Assembly: GCA_947258865.1 (NCBI GenBank)
Contig: CAMYKC010000053.1
Coordinates: 2,525-39,551 of the forward strand
Source of the DNA: an uncultured Lysobacterales bacterium
GTDB taxonomy: Bacteria; Pseudomonadota; Gammaproteobacteria; Xanthomonadales; SZUA-36
Direction of reading: 5' to 3'
Length of the DNA stretch: 37,027 nt
Shown here piece by piece: positions 10,623-20,568 of this stretch (its first letter is position 1; each line of letters opens with the position of its first letter). The notes under the pieces are model-generated. The model worked only from the letters and a program-made list of their open reading frames with translations. It searched no databases and was not told where the DNA came from. Position numbers and translations under genes: made by a program.

Positions 10623-11835
10623 ATCATCCACTGCAGAACCGCTTTCTTTCGAGCCGGACGAATATGGCCATTTTGGGCCATACGGTGGCACCTACGTTTC
10701 AGAAACCCTCATCCATGCCCTGGACGAACTGAAAGAGGCTTATTTCCGGTGGCGCAGCGATGATGAATTCATGGCCCGTTTCGATAGCGACCTGGCCAAC
10801 TACGTGGGTCGTCCCTCACCGCTGTATTTTGCGAAGCGGCTGACCGAGGTGGCGGGCGGCGCCCGTATCCTGCTCAAGCGCGAAGACCTGAACCACACAG
10901 GGGCGCACAAGATTAACAATACGGTCGGCCAGGCATTGCTTGCCCACCACATGGGCAAGACCCGGATCATCGCTGAAACCGGTGCGGGCCAGCACGGTGT
11001 CGCTTCCGCGACGGTGGCGGCACGGCTGGGCAAGTCCTGCGTGGTCTACATGGGTGAAGTCGACATTCACCGCCAGGCGATCAATGTTTTCCGGATGAAG
11101 CTGCTGGGCGCCGAGGTTCGTCCGGTGACGTCCGGTTCGCAAACCCTGAAAGACGCACTCAACGAGGCGATGAGGGACTGGGTGACCAACATCGATGATA
11201 CGTTTTACATTATCGGCACCGTCGCAGGACCTCATCCTTACCCGGTCATGGTCCGGGATTTCAATGCCGTGGTTGGCCGGGAAGCCCGGAAACAGATGCT
11301 GAAACAATACGAAGCCTTGCCGGATGTGCTGGTCGCCTGCGTCGGGGGTGGGTCGAATGCGATGGGCTTGTTTCATCCTTTCATTGCCGACGATGATGTG
11401 AGAATGATCGGCGTGGAAGCTGCGGGGAAGGGGCTGCACACCAAGCATCATGCTGCATCGTTGTGCGCCGGTCGCCCCGGTGTTTTGCATGGTTGCCGCA
11501 CCTACCTGATGGACGACGACAGTGGCCAGATCGAACACACCCACTCGGTATCGGCCGGGCTGGACTATCCGGGCGTAGGGCCGGAACACGCCTGGCTCAA
11601 GGACACTGGCCGCGCGGAGTATGTTGGTGTGACGGACGACGAGGCCATGGAAGCATTCCATCAGCTCACCCGGCTCGAGGGCATTCTTCCCGCATTGGAA
11701 AGCAGCCACGCGGTCGCCTATGGAATGCGGCTCGCCGCGGAAATGCGCCCCGACCAGACTGTCCTGATCAACCTCTCAGGGCGCGGCGACAAAGATGTGC
11801 AGACGGTCGCCGAGCTGGAAGGGATCACGCTTTGA
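10612..11835 (+). CDS. trpB: tryptophan synthase beta chain
   Basis: GTG start; [51 protein letters not shown]. Confidence 0.97.
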   Translation: MSIESSTAEPLSFEPDEYGHFGPYGGTYVSETLIHALDELKEAYFRWRSDDEFMARFDSDLANYVGRPSPLYFAKRLTEVAGGARILLKREDLNHTGAHKINNTVGQALLAHHMGKTRIIAETGAGQHGVASATVAARLGKSCVVYMGEVDIHRQAINVFRMKLLGAEVRPVTSGSQTLKDALNEAMRDWVTNIDDTFYIIGTVAGPHPYPVMVRDFNAVVGREARKQMLKQYEALPDVLVACVGGGSNAMGLFHPFIADDDVRMIGVEAAGKGLHTKHHAASLCAGRPGVLHGCRTYLMDDDSGQIEHTHSVSAGLDYPGVGPEHAWLKDTGRAEYVGVTDDEAMEAFHQLTRLEGILPALESSHAVAYGMRLAAEMRPDQTVLINLSGRGDKDVQTVAELEGITL

Positions 11836-12644
11836 AAAACCGGATTGACAGCCGCTTCGAAGCGCTCGCAGCGGCAGGAAGAACGGCGCTCATTCCTTTC
11901 GTCACCGCGGGTGATCCCGATCCGGCCTGGACCGTTTCCGTCCTGCATGCACTCGTAGACAGCGGGGCCGACGTGCTCGAACTGGGTGTTCCTTTTTCGG
12001 ATCCCAGCGCTGACGGCCCGGTGATCCAGGCGGCAAGCGAACGAGCAATTTCCAGGGGTGTGAACTTGAGGCGTGTGTTGGAATACGTGCGCGAGTTCAG
12101 GCGAAAAGACAGCGAGACGCCGGTGGTCCTGATGGGTTACCTGAATCCCATCGAGCGCTACGGATACGCGGACTTTGCGCAGGATGCGGCCGGATCCGGC
12201 GTCGATGGAATCCTGATGGTGGACTGTCCACCGGAGGAGATGGAAAACTTGCGCGGCGATCTGGACGATCACGGTATTTTTCCGATTTGTCTCGTGGCGC
12301 CGACCACGACCGAGGCGCGAATGGATGCGATTGCCGCTCAAGCCAGGGGATACCTCTATTACGTCTCATTCAAGGGCATCACGGGGGCCAACCGCCTGGA
12401 GGAGTCCAGCCTCGTGGATCCGGTCAGGATTCTTCGTTCCCACAGCAAGCTGCCCCTCGCCGTGGGATTTGGCATCAAGAGCCCCGAAAGCGCCTCCGCA
12501 GTGGCGGGGCTGGCCGATGGCGTGGTCATTGGAAGCGCGCTGATCGCAGCACTGGAGGGCGCTGATTCCGAGCAAGACGCCTGTGCGCGAGCCGCTAACT
12601 TCCTTGCACCCATTCGCGAGGCTATGGACAATAGTCACTCATGA
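11832..12644 (+). CDS. trpA: tryptophan synthase alpha chain
   Basis: TTG start overlapping the trpB stop; [61 protein letters not shown]. The ORF-track start at 11463 is an in-frame overlap into trpB. Confidence 0.95.
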   Translation: MKNRIDSRFEALAAAGRTALIPFVTAGDPDPAWTVSVLHALVDSGADVLELGVPFSDPSADGPVIQAASERAISRGVNLRRVLEYVREFRRKDSETPVVLMGYLNPIERYGYADFAQDAAGSGVDGILMVDCPPEEMENLRGDLDDHGIFPICLVAPTTTEARMDAIAAQARGYLYYVSFKGITGANRLEESSLVDPVRILRSHSKLPLAVGFGIKSPESASAVAGLADGVVIGSALIAALEGADSEQDACARAANFLAPIREAMDNSHS

Positions 12645-13534
12645 GCTGGTTTCAAAAATTGATGCCCTCCCGGATCCGCACCGAGGGCGGAAGCAAGCGC
12701 ACCGTGCCGGAGGGTCTGTGGACCAAGTGCGGCGACTGTGCGGCCGTTTTATACCGGCCGGAGCTCGAACGTAACCTGTTCGTATGCCCGAAGTGTTCGA
12801 GCCATATGCCGGTGACCGCGCGTCTGCGGCTGGAACAGTTCCTTGATCCCGGCGAGAAGCGTGAAATTGCCGGCCGCCTCGAGCCGACCGATCCTCTCAA
12901 ATTCCGCGACAGCAAGAAGTACCGGGATCGGATTTCCGCTGCACAGAAAAAGACCGGCGAAAAAGACGCGCTGGTGGCCCTCGCGGGACAGCTCGATGGG
13001 ATGGACATCGTGGCTTGCGCATTCGAATTCGCCTACATGGGCGGGTCCATGGGATCGGTGGTGGGTGAAAAATTTTCCCGTGCAGGCCAGGAAAGCCTGC
13101 GCACCCGCGCGCCCCTGGTGTGTTTTTCAGCTACCGGGGGTGCAAGGATGCAGGAAGGACTGCTTTCGCTGATGCAGATGGCCAAGACCAGCGCGGTTCT
13201 GGGACGTTTGGCCGATGAAGGTATTCCCTACGTCTCTGTATTGACCCATCCGACGACCGGCGGTGTGTCGGCCAGCCTCGGTATGCTCGGCGATATCAAT
13301 ATTGCCGAACCGGGCGCCCTGATCGGATTCGCGGGCCCCAGGGTCATCGAACAGACCGTGCGGGAGAAGCTTCCAGAGGGATTCCAGCGCAGCGAATTCT
13401 TACTTGAGAAAGGCGCGATCGACATGATTTTGGACCGGCGGGAGCTTCGTGACACAATCTCCGCGATGCTCAGCCTCATGACCGCGGGGCAGCGCCCCAA
13501 GCCTGTCAGCGGAGAGATTGTTTCCACTGAATAG
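12641..13534 (+). CDS. accD: acetyl-CoA carboxylase carboxyltransferase subunit beta
   Basis: Zinc finger [63 protein letters not shown]. Confidence 0.96.
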   Translation: MSWFQKLMPSRIRTEGGSKRTVPEGLWTKCGDCAAVLYRPELERNLFVCPKCSSHMPVTARLRLEQFLDPGEKREIAGRLEPTDPLKFRDSKKYRDRISAAQKKTGEKDALVALAGQLDGMDIVACAFEFAYMGGSMGSVVGEKFSRAGQESLRTRAPLVCFSATGGARMQEGLLSLMQMAKTSAVLGRLADEGIPYVSVLTHPTTGGVSASLGMLGDINIAEPGALIGFAGPRVIEQTVREKLPEGFQRSEFLLEKGAIDMILDRRELRDTISAMLSLMTAGQRPKPVSGEIVSTE

Positions 13535-14834
13535 CACCACTGAACCTGTGGACGTCCAGGCTTCACGGCGTAGCCTCGCTGAATGGCTGGCCCTGCTGGA
13601 AGTCCGCCATCCCAAGGCAATCGACCTCGGCCTGGAGCGATGCCGGGCAGTCTGGCAGCGAATGGGGTCACCGAAGCCTGCCGACAGGATCTTCAGCGTC
13701 GCGGGAACGAATGGCAAGGGGTCCACGGGCGCGACCATCTGCGGCCTGCTGGATGGATTGGGCTATCGCTACGGAAGTTACACATCCCCCCATCTGTACG
13801 ACTTTAACGAGCGCGTGCTGATAGGCGGGCAACCGGTATCCGATGCCCGCTTGATTGAGGCTTTCGGGAAGGTAGAAGCGGCCCGGGCCGAGGTAAGCCT
13901 GACCTATTTTGAATTTACCACCCTGGCGGCTTTCTGCATCCTGTCTGTCGAGAAGCTCGATTACGCTGTTATGGAAGTGGGTCTCGGCGGACGCCTGGAT
14001 GCGGTCAATCTGCTGGACGCGGATTGTGCGGTCATTACCCCCGTTGGTATGGACCACCAGGAATACCTCGGCAACGACCTGGTCAGCATCGGGCGGGAAA
14101 AAGCAGGCATCATTCGCGCGGGACGCCCGGTGGTGTGCGGCCAACCTGACCCGCCGGCGAGTATCCAGCAAATTGCCATGCAAGAACATGCATCACTGCA
14201 ACGGCTGGGAATTGAATTCCACGCGACCCCCGGAGACGGCGGATTCCGGTTCTGCATGGGAGAGGTTGATCTGGTGCTGCCCTTGCCGCGACTGGCGGGG
14301 TCGCACCAGCTGAACAATGCAGCGACCGGGCTCGCTTCGATAATGGCATTGATCCCGTCGGCCGCCGCTGAGCAAGCCGCGCTCGCCGGAGGCCTGCAGT
14401 CCGTGCGTTTGCCCGGGCGGCTGCAGCGGGTTGATGGGGAACCGGCTGTTTGGATTGACGTCGGGCATAATCCCATGGCCGCGAGGGCTGTCAGCGAGGC
14501 GTTGCGGGAAATCATCGAGCAGGAAGCCTTCGGGCCTCTTCGCTGCGTGCTCGGTATGCTGGCTGACAAGGATGTCCAGGCGGTGGCCAAGGAACTGGAT
14601 GCGATCGTTTCGTCTTATTACTGCGCAGGAATCGAAGGAAGCCGCGGACAGACCGGGAAGCAACTTGCCGATCGTGTGCGCACCGCGTCACTGCGGCCGG
14701 TGCGGGTATTTGCAGACGTTGCCGCGGCCCTGGAAACCGCGATGGCCGAATCGGGCCCGGGTGACGGCGTGCTGGTTTTCGGCTCCTTCCTGACGGCGTC
14801 ACAGGCCGGCCGCTTGCTGGTTGCAGCTACATGA
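13518..14834 (+). CDS. folC: bifunctional folylpolyglutamate/dihydrofolate synthase
   Basis: [61 protein letters not shown]. Confidence 0.94.
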   Translation: MFPLNSTTEPVDVQASRRSLAEWLALLEVRHPKAIDLGLERCRAVWQRMGSPKPADRIFSVAGTNGKGSTGATICGLLDGLGYRYGSYTSPHLYDFNERVLIGGQPVSDARLIEAFGKVEAARAEVSLTYFEFTTLAAFCILSVEKLDYAVMEVGLGGRLDAVNLLDADCAVITPVGMDHQEYLGNDLVSIGREKAGIIRAGRPVVCGQPDPPASIQQIAMQEHASLQRLGIEFHATPGDGGFRFCMGEVDLVLPLPRLAGSHQLNNAATGLASIMALIPSAAAEQAALAGGLQSVRLPGRLQRVDGEPAVWIDVGHNPMAARAVSEALREIIEQEAFGPLRCVLGMLADKDVQAVAKELDAIVSSYYCAGIEGSRGQTGKQLADRVRTASLRPVRVFADVAAALETAMAESGPGDGVLVFGSFLTASQAGRLLVAAT

Positions 14835-14936
14835 GGGCCGGCGGCCCGAAGCAGCCACGACACGCGCGCACAGATACTGCTAAAATCCTGACACGGGAGC
14901 CGGGTAATCATTCAGGATTTGAGGCTAATCTGATTA

Positions 14937-15758
14937 ATGGATATCGCGCTTAAGCAAAGACTGATCGGCGCCAGCGTGCTGATCGCCCTGGCCGTCGTCA
15001 TTTTGCCCATGATTCTTGGCGGGCGCCCCGACGGTAACGTCTCGGAAACGCAGAGGATTGAAGTTCCAAAACAGCCCCCTGAACTGGATTTTGAAACCCG
15101 GAAGTATCCCATCGGGGATAGTCAACCTGTCCCGGAAGACAATGCATCACCAGTATCGGCCCGGCCACTGCCCACACCCGGTAATTCCAGCAAGGGACAG
15201 AAAGGAGTCGAGGTCAGCGAAGATGCAGTGACTGGCCAGCAGCCGGCGGAGAAACCGTTAGTATCGGAATCGTCGCCTGAACCCACGCCCCCGTCGTTGC
15301 CTCAGACCGCGGCGACAGGACGTTACCTTGTCCAGGTGGCGAGTTTCGGCTCCATCGACAATGCCACCCGCCTGGCAAATACACTCCGGGAACAGGGTCA
15401 TTCAGTCCTGCTGGACAGTGTGAAGTCTGATGTCGGAACGCTGCATCGTGTCCGCGTCGGTCCGTTTACCACAGAGTCTGCAGCGAATGATGCGGTCCAG
15501 GTCACCGCGCCGTCAGACCCACTTGTACGATGGGTGGTGCAGGTCGGCAGTTTTTCCAGCAAGTCCAACGCCGACAAACTGGTTGCAAGGCTCAGGCAGG
15601 ATTCTCTCAGTGCGTATTCGGAAGAAATCATGAGTTCCGGGTCCGTCATTTACCGCGTTCGAATCGGACCTTACCTTGAAAGGGATGAAGCCATCAGGGT
15701 AGACCAGCTGGTCAACGAACGCCTGTCTCTGGACGGCGTCGTCATGAGCACCGATTGA
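14937..15758 (+). CDS. SPOR-domain membrane protein (DedD-like) with two SPOR repeats
   Basis: N-terminal TM (RLIGASVLIALAVVILPMILGG); SPOR-like YLVQVASFGSIDNATRLANTLREQG...HRVRVGPF and WVVQVGSFSSKSNADKLVARLRQ...YRVRIGPY. Confidence 0.85.
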   Translation: MDIALKQRLIGASVLIALAVVILPMILGGRPDGNVSETQRIEVPKQPPELDFETRKYPIGDSQPVPEDNASPVSARPLPTPGNSSKGQKGVEVSEDAVTGQQPAEKPLVSESSPEPTPPSLPQTAATGRYLVQVASFGSIDNATRLANTLREQGHSVLLDSVKSDVGTLHRVRVGPFTTESAANDAVQVTAPSDPLVRWVVQVGSFSSKSNADKLVARLRQDSLSAYSEEIMSSGSVIYRVRIGPYLERDEAIRVDQLVNERLSLDGVVMSTD

Positions 15759-15800
15759 AGCCGCGGTCGCCCGATGCCAACTGGGAACAGGAAGGACTGA

Positions 15801-16346
15801 ATGAATTGGCCGGATTACGCCATCCTGGCAGTGATCGCCATTTCGGTGCTGGTTGGTGCGCTGCGCGGATTCATCAAGGAAGTGTTTTCACTCGTGGTGT
15901 GGTCGGCGGCCTTTCTCGTTGCTTATTATTTCGCCGGGGACGTCGCTGATCTCATGGAGGATGCGGTGACGTTGCCGTCAGCGCGCACGGCTATGGGATT
16001 CGCCGGTCTTTTTATTGCCGTATTGCTCGTGGGCGGCCTGGCGAATTACCTCCTTAGCCGGCTCGTGGAAAAAACCGGCTTGAGCGGTACGGACCGCTTG
16101 CTGGGCGGCGTATTCGGCGCCGCCAGGGGATTGGTGCTGATCATTGCGGTGCTGCTGGTAGCGGGCTTTACGCCGATACCCGCTGATCCCTGGTGGAAGG
16201 AGTCACTGACCATCCAGCGAATGATGCCGCTGGTCAACTGGACAGCAACGTTTTTGCCTGAATCCGTCAGCGAGCACCTGGAATTCGAACCGAAAGAAAA
16301 GGCTGAGGAAAAAGCAGAGGACAGCGAAGAGGATCCGAAAGCCTGA
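15801..16346 (+). CDS. cvpA: CvpA family membrane protein
   Basis: MNWPDYAILAVIAISVLVGALRGFIKEVFSLVVWSAAFLVAYYF; adjacent to purF. Confidence 0.92.
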   Translation: MNWPDYAILAVIAISVLVGALRGFIKEVFSLVVWSAAFLVAYYFAGDVADLMEDAVTLPSARTAMGFAGLFIAVLLVGGLANYLLSRLVEKTGLSGTDRLLGGVFGAARGLVLIIAVLLVAGFTPIPADPWWKESLTIQRMMPLVNWTATFLPESVSEHLEFEPKEKAEEKAEDSEEDPKA

Positions 16347-16491
16347 GCACCCCGGCCGGCGCAGCCAAAAGCCGCGCAAGCCATGTAGGGGGAGCGGCTT
16401 TGACAAAGGCAAATAAGTGCCCCCGGAATGCCGTCGCGCGTGGTAAAATTTCGCGCGACCGAACAGTCGCCGACCAGCAGGGAAAGTCACT

Positions 16492-17988
16492 ATGTGCGGA
16501 ATAGTAGGAATCGTCGGAAAAAGTGCCGTTGCGCCCGCCATTTACGATGCATTGACGATGCTGCAACACCGTGGCCAGGACGCCGCCGGTATCGCGACGC
16601 TGAAAGGCTACAAGATTTCACTGCACAAGGGCAGTGGCCTTCTCAGGGACGTATTTGAAGGGTCACCAATGACGGCCCTCAATGGCCTGGTGGGTATCGG
16701 TCATGTGCGCTACCCCACCGCGGGGACGGATGTTTCATCAGAGGCGCAGCCGTTTTACGTCAATTCTCCTTTCGGAATAGCGCTGGGGCACAACGGCAAT
16801 CTGATCAACACAGAGGAGCTGACCCAGGAGCTGTTCGACAGCGATCGGCGTCACCTCAATACGAATTCCGATTCGGAAGTTTTGCTGAATGTTCTGGCGC
16901 ATGAACTGCAAAAACAGAATCCAAAGCGCCTTGGCGCAGAACACATTTTCGCGGCTCTCGACGGGGTATACAGCAGGTGTAGCGGAGCTTTTTCGGCCAT
17001 CGCTCTCGTTTGTGGTCATGGACTGATCGGGTTCCGGGACGCGCACGGCATTCGCCCGATGGTGCTGGGTTACAGGGAAACTTCAAAAGGCACCGAATAC
17101 GCGCTGGCATCGGAAAGCGTGGCGCTGGACGTGCTTGGTTTTACCCTGATGCGCGATCTGAAGCCTGGCGAGTCCGTCTTCGTTTCCCTGGACGGTGAGC
17201 TACACACTCACGTCAGTCCGCAAGCGCGGGAATTGTCCCCGTGTATTTTTGAATTCGTTTATTTTGCGAGGCCCGATTCCCTGCTCGATGACATTTCCGT
17301 TTACAAGGCTCGCCTGCGCATGGGGCAGGCGCTGGCGCGAAAAATTTTACGCGAGCGCCCCGATCACGATATCGACGTCGTAATCCCGGTGCCGGACACC
17401 AGCCGCACGGCCGCATTGCCGCTGGCTTACGACCTCGATGTGAAATACCGTGAGGGCTTCATCAAAAACCGCTATATCGGCCGGACCTTCATCATGCCGG
17501 GACAAAAAGTGCGCAAGAAATCAGTGAGGCATAAACTCAACGCCATCGACCTCGAATTTCGCAAGAAGAACGTTTTGATCGTCGACGATTCAATCGTTCG
17601 CGGGACGACCTCAAAAAAAATTATTCAGATGGCCAGGGAGGCCGGCGCCCGGAAGGTGTATTTCGCCTCGGCTTCACCGCCCGTTCGCTATCCGAATATC
17701 TATGGGATCGACATGCCGGCGCCGGCGGAGCTGATCGCAAGCGGCAGGAACATCAGGGAAATTGAAAAAGAACTGGGAGCCGACTGGCTTATCTACCAGG
17801 ACCTGCCCGATCTGATTGACGCCTGCCGTGAAGGAAACGAAAAGATACGGAAATTCGATACGTCCTGTTTCTCCGGGGAGTACATCACCGGTGTGCAGGA
17901 CGGATACCTGGAAAAAATCCGGGTGTTACGCTCGGACGAGGCCAAGCAAAGGCGGCTGACCGAAAACTCGGTGCAGCTCGCCAGCTGA
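16492..17988 (+). CDS. purF: amidophosphoribosyltransferase
   Basis: MCGIVGIVGKSAVAPAIYDALTMLQHRGQDAAGI; PRPP motif VLIVDDSIVRGTTSKKIIQMAREAGA. Confidence 0.97.
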   Translation: MCGIVGIVGKSAVAPAIYDALTMLQHRGQDAAGIATLKGYKISLHKGSGLLRDVFEGSPMTALNGLVGIGHVRYPTAGTDVSSEAQPFYVNSPFGIALGHNGNLINTEELTQELFDSDRRHLNTNSDSEVLLNVLAHELQKQNPKRLGAEHIFAALDGVYSRCSGAFSAIALVCGHGLIGFRDAHGIRPMVLGYRETSKGTEYALASESVALDVLGFTLMRDLKPGESVFVSLDGELHTHVSPQARELSPCIFEFVYFARPDSLLDDISVYKARLRMGQALARKILRERPDHDIDVVIPVPDTSRTAALPLAYDLDVKYREGFIKNRYIGRTFIMPGQKVRKKSVRHKLNAIDLEFRKKNVLIVDDSIVRGTTSKKIIQMAREAGARKVYFASASPPVRYPNIYGIDMPAPAELIASGRNIREIEKELGADWLIYQDLPDLIDACREGNEKIRKFDTSCFSGEYITGVQDGYLEKIRVLRSDEAKQRRLTENSVQLAS

Positions 17989-17994
17989 CGAACC

Positions 17995-19638
17995 CTAGCG
18001 CCTCTGGCGGCGCCAGCAGTCGACAATATGCTCGACGTCCGTTTCTTCCGGTCCCTTGGCCCACATCTCTCCGTATTCAATGCTCTGGGCATTGGGTGGC
18101 GGATCCGGCATGGTTACCTTGAACCGCACCGGCATCGGTACGGCCTCGCCAGCAGCAATGGCCTCGCCTTGGGCCAGCGAGGTCATCGCCTCGAGGATTC
18201 CGCGGGCTGAATCAGGCACCAGCGAACGAACATATTCCTGGTCATCCGGGTTGGTGATGCGCAGGCAAACGAACGAGCTGCACTGCGCCAGCACGGTTTC
18301 CGACAATTCATTGGGCCGCTGGCTGACAACACAAAGACCTACTGCGTACTTACGGCCTGCTTTGGCTATTCGCTCAAAACTGCGCCGGGTTCCCTGGTGA
18401 CCGCCAACGTGGTCCCGGGGTATATAGGCGTGCGCCTCTTCAGCGATCACAAACAGCGGGAATTCACGGCAACGCGGATTCCAGTAGTTGAATTCAAACG
18501 CCAGGCGTCCAATCTGGGACGTTACGGTCGGGTGCACGTCGAACGGCACGGAACTCAGGTCGAGCACCGTTACCTTGGCCCGTTTCTCACCGAGGCCGAC
18601 GAAATCACGCAGCAGGCCGGACAGGGATTCGGACGATGTCCGCTTTTCCGGCCGCAACAGGAAATCGTAACGGGTATCGTTCAGGCGGCTGTGGAGTTTG
18701 ACCAGCAACTGGTCGAATTTTCCGGTGAGGGCTGTTTTGGTTTTACCGAAATCTGCAGTGGTTTCATTGGCGAATTTGAAGCGCTCGACCAGGTCATCCA
18801 TCGAAAAGTAGATGGGCGAATCCACCGTGATGTGCCCCAAGTCCAGGTGTTTGTTGGCCTCTCTCTTGAGTTCCAGCATGACACCGCGCAGAAAGGCTAT
18901 CTGAACCGAGGCATTGGGATCATCGTCATCGATCAGCAGTTCGATCATTTCCTCGTAAGTCAGCAGCCAGTAGGGAATTTCCAGGTCGCTGGCCTTGATG
19001 CAACGCACCTTGTCATCGGGGAAGGGCGGGCTGGTGGTCGGGTCCCACTCCTTGGTGCCGTACTCGCCGTGCAGGTCGAGGATGATCACGTGGGCGTTGG
19101 GCATGGCTTTCAGAGTCGACTGGATGAAGCTGGTGACCGACCATGACTTACCGGCGCCTGACTGTCCCAGAATCGCCGCGTGGCGTCCAAAGAAAGCATC
19201 CGGATCAAAGAACACATCAACCGTATCGAAAGCGCTGAGCTTGCCCACCTTGAAGTTCGCCGCACTGTACTTGGAAAAAAGAACATCCAGGGTTGCGCTG
19301 GTGACGAGATGGAGTTCCGCGCCGGTGGTGGGGAAGTGTGCGACACCCCGCTCGAAGCCGCCCTTGGCCGAGATCTCGCCCAGCGGGTTCACGCGCAGCA
19401 TGCGGACCAACTGACCCTCTCCATCGACTTCCTGCCACATGCTTTCGACGATGACCAGGACGTAGGTTCCAGATTGCCTGACCATCAGGTAGGAGCCCAC
19501 CATCCCGATGCGGACGTCATGGCCATCGATCGACAATTCCGAAATGAATCCCTCGTCATCGGATATCAGTTGGGCGACGAATTCGGCCCCATTGGATTCC
19601 ACGAGGTGCCCGATAAGGGTATTTTTCTCACTGATCAT
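17995..19638 (-). CDS. HerA-like P-loop ATPase (DUF87/HAS-barrel type)
   Basis: Barrel-like N-terminus; Walker A AILGQSGAGKSWSVTSFI; HVIILDLHGEYG; FVIAEEAHAYIP; arginine-rich KAGRKYAVGLCVVSQRPNELSETVLAQCSSFVCLRITNPDDQEYV. Confidence 0.87.
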   Translation of the reverse strand: MISEKNTLIGHLVESNGAEFVAQLISDDEGFISELSIDGHDVRIGMVGSYLMVRQSGTYVLVIVESMWQEVDGEGQLVRMLRVNPLGEISAKGGFERGVAHFPTTGAELHLVTSATLDVLFSKYSAANFKVGKLSAFDTVDVFFDPDAFFGRHAAILGQSGAGKSWSVTSFIQSTLKAMPNAHVIILDLHGEYGTKEWDPTTSPPFPDDKVRCIKASDLEIPYWLLTYEEMIELLIDDDDPNASVQIAFLRGVMLELKREANKHLDLGHITVDSPIYFSMDDLVERFKFANETTADFGKTKTALTGKFDQLLVKLHSRLNDTRYDFLLRPEKRTSSESLSGLLRDFVGLGEKRAKVTVLDLSSVPFDVHPTVTSQIGRLAFEFNYWNPRCREFPLFVIAEEAHAYIPRDHVGGHQGTRRSFERIAKAGRKYAVGLCVVSQRPNELSETVLAQCSSFVCLRITNPDDQEYVRSLVPDSARGILEAMTSLAQGEAIAAGEAVPMPVRFKVTMPDPPPNAQSIEYGEMWAKGPEETDVEHIVDCWRRQRR

Positions 19639-19717
19639 GATACATCCCTGTCAATATTTTTAATAAAACTATGATAATTCAAGTGTTTTGTAAAGAAAAT
19701 AGTGAAATTTTTGCTAC

Positions 19718-20491
19718 CTACTCGAGTTCTGCGAGCGCAGATTCCACATCCAGTCGCTCCATTGCGTCCAGCGGCTCCATTTCTGAGGCCTTGATATAGA
19801 GGTCGGAGACTTCGTCAATCCGCCTGTCTCCGTACAGAAGATACAAGCCGTTGCCGTACTCGATGTGAGCGATCGGCGCCCCCGGCGTTAAGTCCAGCGC
19901 CTTTGCAAAATGGTCAAGCGCCTTTTTCTCGCTGGCGCCATAGGTCACGCCGCCAATCAGTTTACCGACCTTGTCGATGATCTCAGCATGGTACATGCCA
20001 AGTGCCGTGTGCGCCTCGGCATGCCCGGGCTGCAGATCAATCGCCCGCTCCAGGCTTTTGAAGATTTTTCCACCCACGCCCTGTTTCAGGGCCTTGACGA
20101 CGGAAATGCTCTGGCTGTATCGCCCCAGATTGAATGCATGGAAGTAGTGGCTGTTCGGATCGTCAGGGAACGCCTCGATCGCGCGTTCGGCCCGATCGAT
20201 CGCTGACTTGAAGCAGTCGATCTGGCGCTTCTGGTCTTCCTCGAGGTAAGTCGCGTAGATTCCGGTTGCCTTGTTGGCCACGGCATGACCGGCCAGCCCG
20301 AGGTCATCCGCCAACCTTACCGCCTGCTGGAAATCCCCGCGATGGAAGCACCTCCAGGCTTCGAGCAACTTTTCATCTTCGGGAAAGGGTTCCTGGTCGC
20401 CCAGGTGCAGATCATCCCATGACTGTCGCAGAGAGTCTCCGCTGTATTCGTAAGAAGTGTTGTCATGGGGGAAAGGGGTCCACTGATGCAT
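19718..20491 (-). CDS. TPR-repeat protein
   Basis: Helical repeats such as IFKSLERAIDLQPGHAEAHTALGMYHAEI and ALDHFAKALDLTPGAPIAHIEYGNGLYLL. Confidence 0.7.
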   Translation of the reverse strand: MHQWTPFPHDNTSYEYSGDSLRQSWDDLHLGDQEPFPEDEKLLEAWRCFHRGDFQQAVRLADDLGLAGHAVANKATGIYATYLEEDQKRQIDCFKSAIDRAERAIEAFPDDPNSHYFHAFNLGRYSQSISVVKALKQGVGGKIFKSLERAIDLQPGHAEAHTALGMYHAEIIDKVGKLIGGVTYGASEKKALDHFAKALDLTPGAPIAHIEYGNGLYLLYGDRRIDEVSDLYIKASEMEPLDAMERLDVESALAELE

Positions 20492-20492
20492 A

Positions 20493-20510
20493 TTAGTGTG
20501 ATTACTCTAA
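20493..20510. promoter_or_regulatory. palindromic operator-like site in the divergent TPR/phasin promoter region
   Basis: ttagtgtgattactctaa: 7 of 9 base pairs symmetric; lies in a 77-bp divergent intergenic region. Confidence 0.35.
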
Positions 20511-20568
20511 TTACGGTTCTTAGAATATACCCGTCAATTGTAAACAACACCCGCTATAGGAGGATGTT

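Noticed and set aside
16400-16449. TTGACA at 16400 and TAAAAT near 16444 as a purF promoter
   Set aside because: Spacing of about 38 bp is too long for a sigma70 promoter.
10002-17988. trpF-trpB-trpA-accD-folC-SPOR-cvpA-purF order as unusual
   Set aside because: This order, with short overlaps between genes, is ordinary in Gammaproteobacteria.
18397-19146. 249-aa plus-strand ORF inside the HerA-like gene
   Set aside because: Antisense to clear Walker A/B and conserved HerA motifs; GC-rich shadow frame.
17995-20491. Full anti-phage defence system around HerA
   Set aside because: No nuclease, Sir2, restriction or toxin gene and no mobile element nearby; kept only as an orphan-HerA observation.
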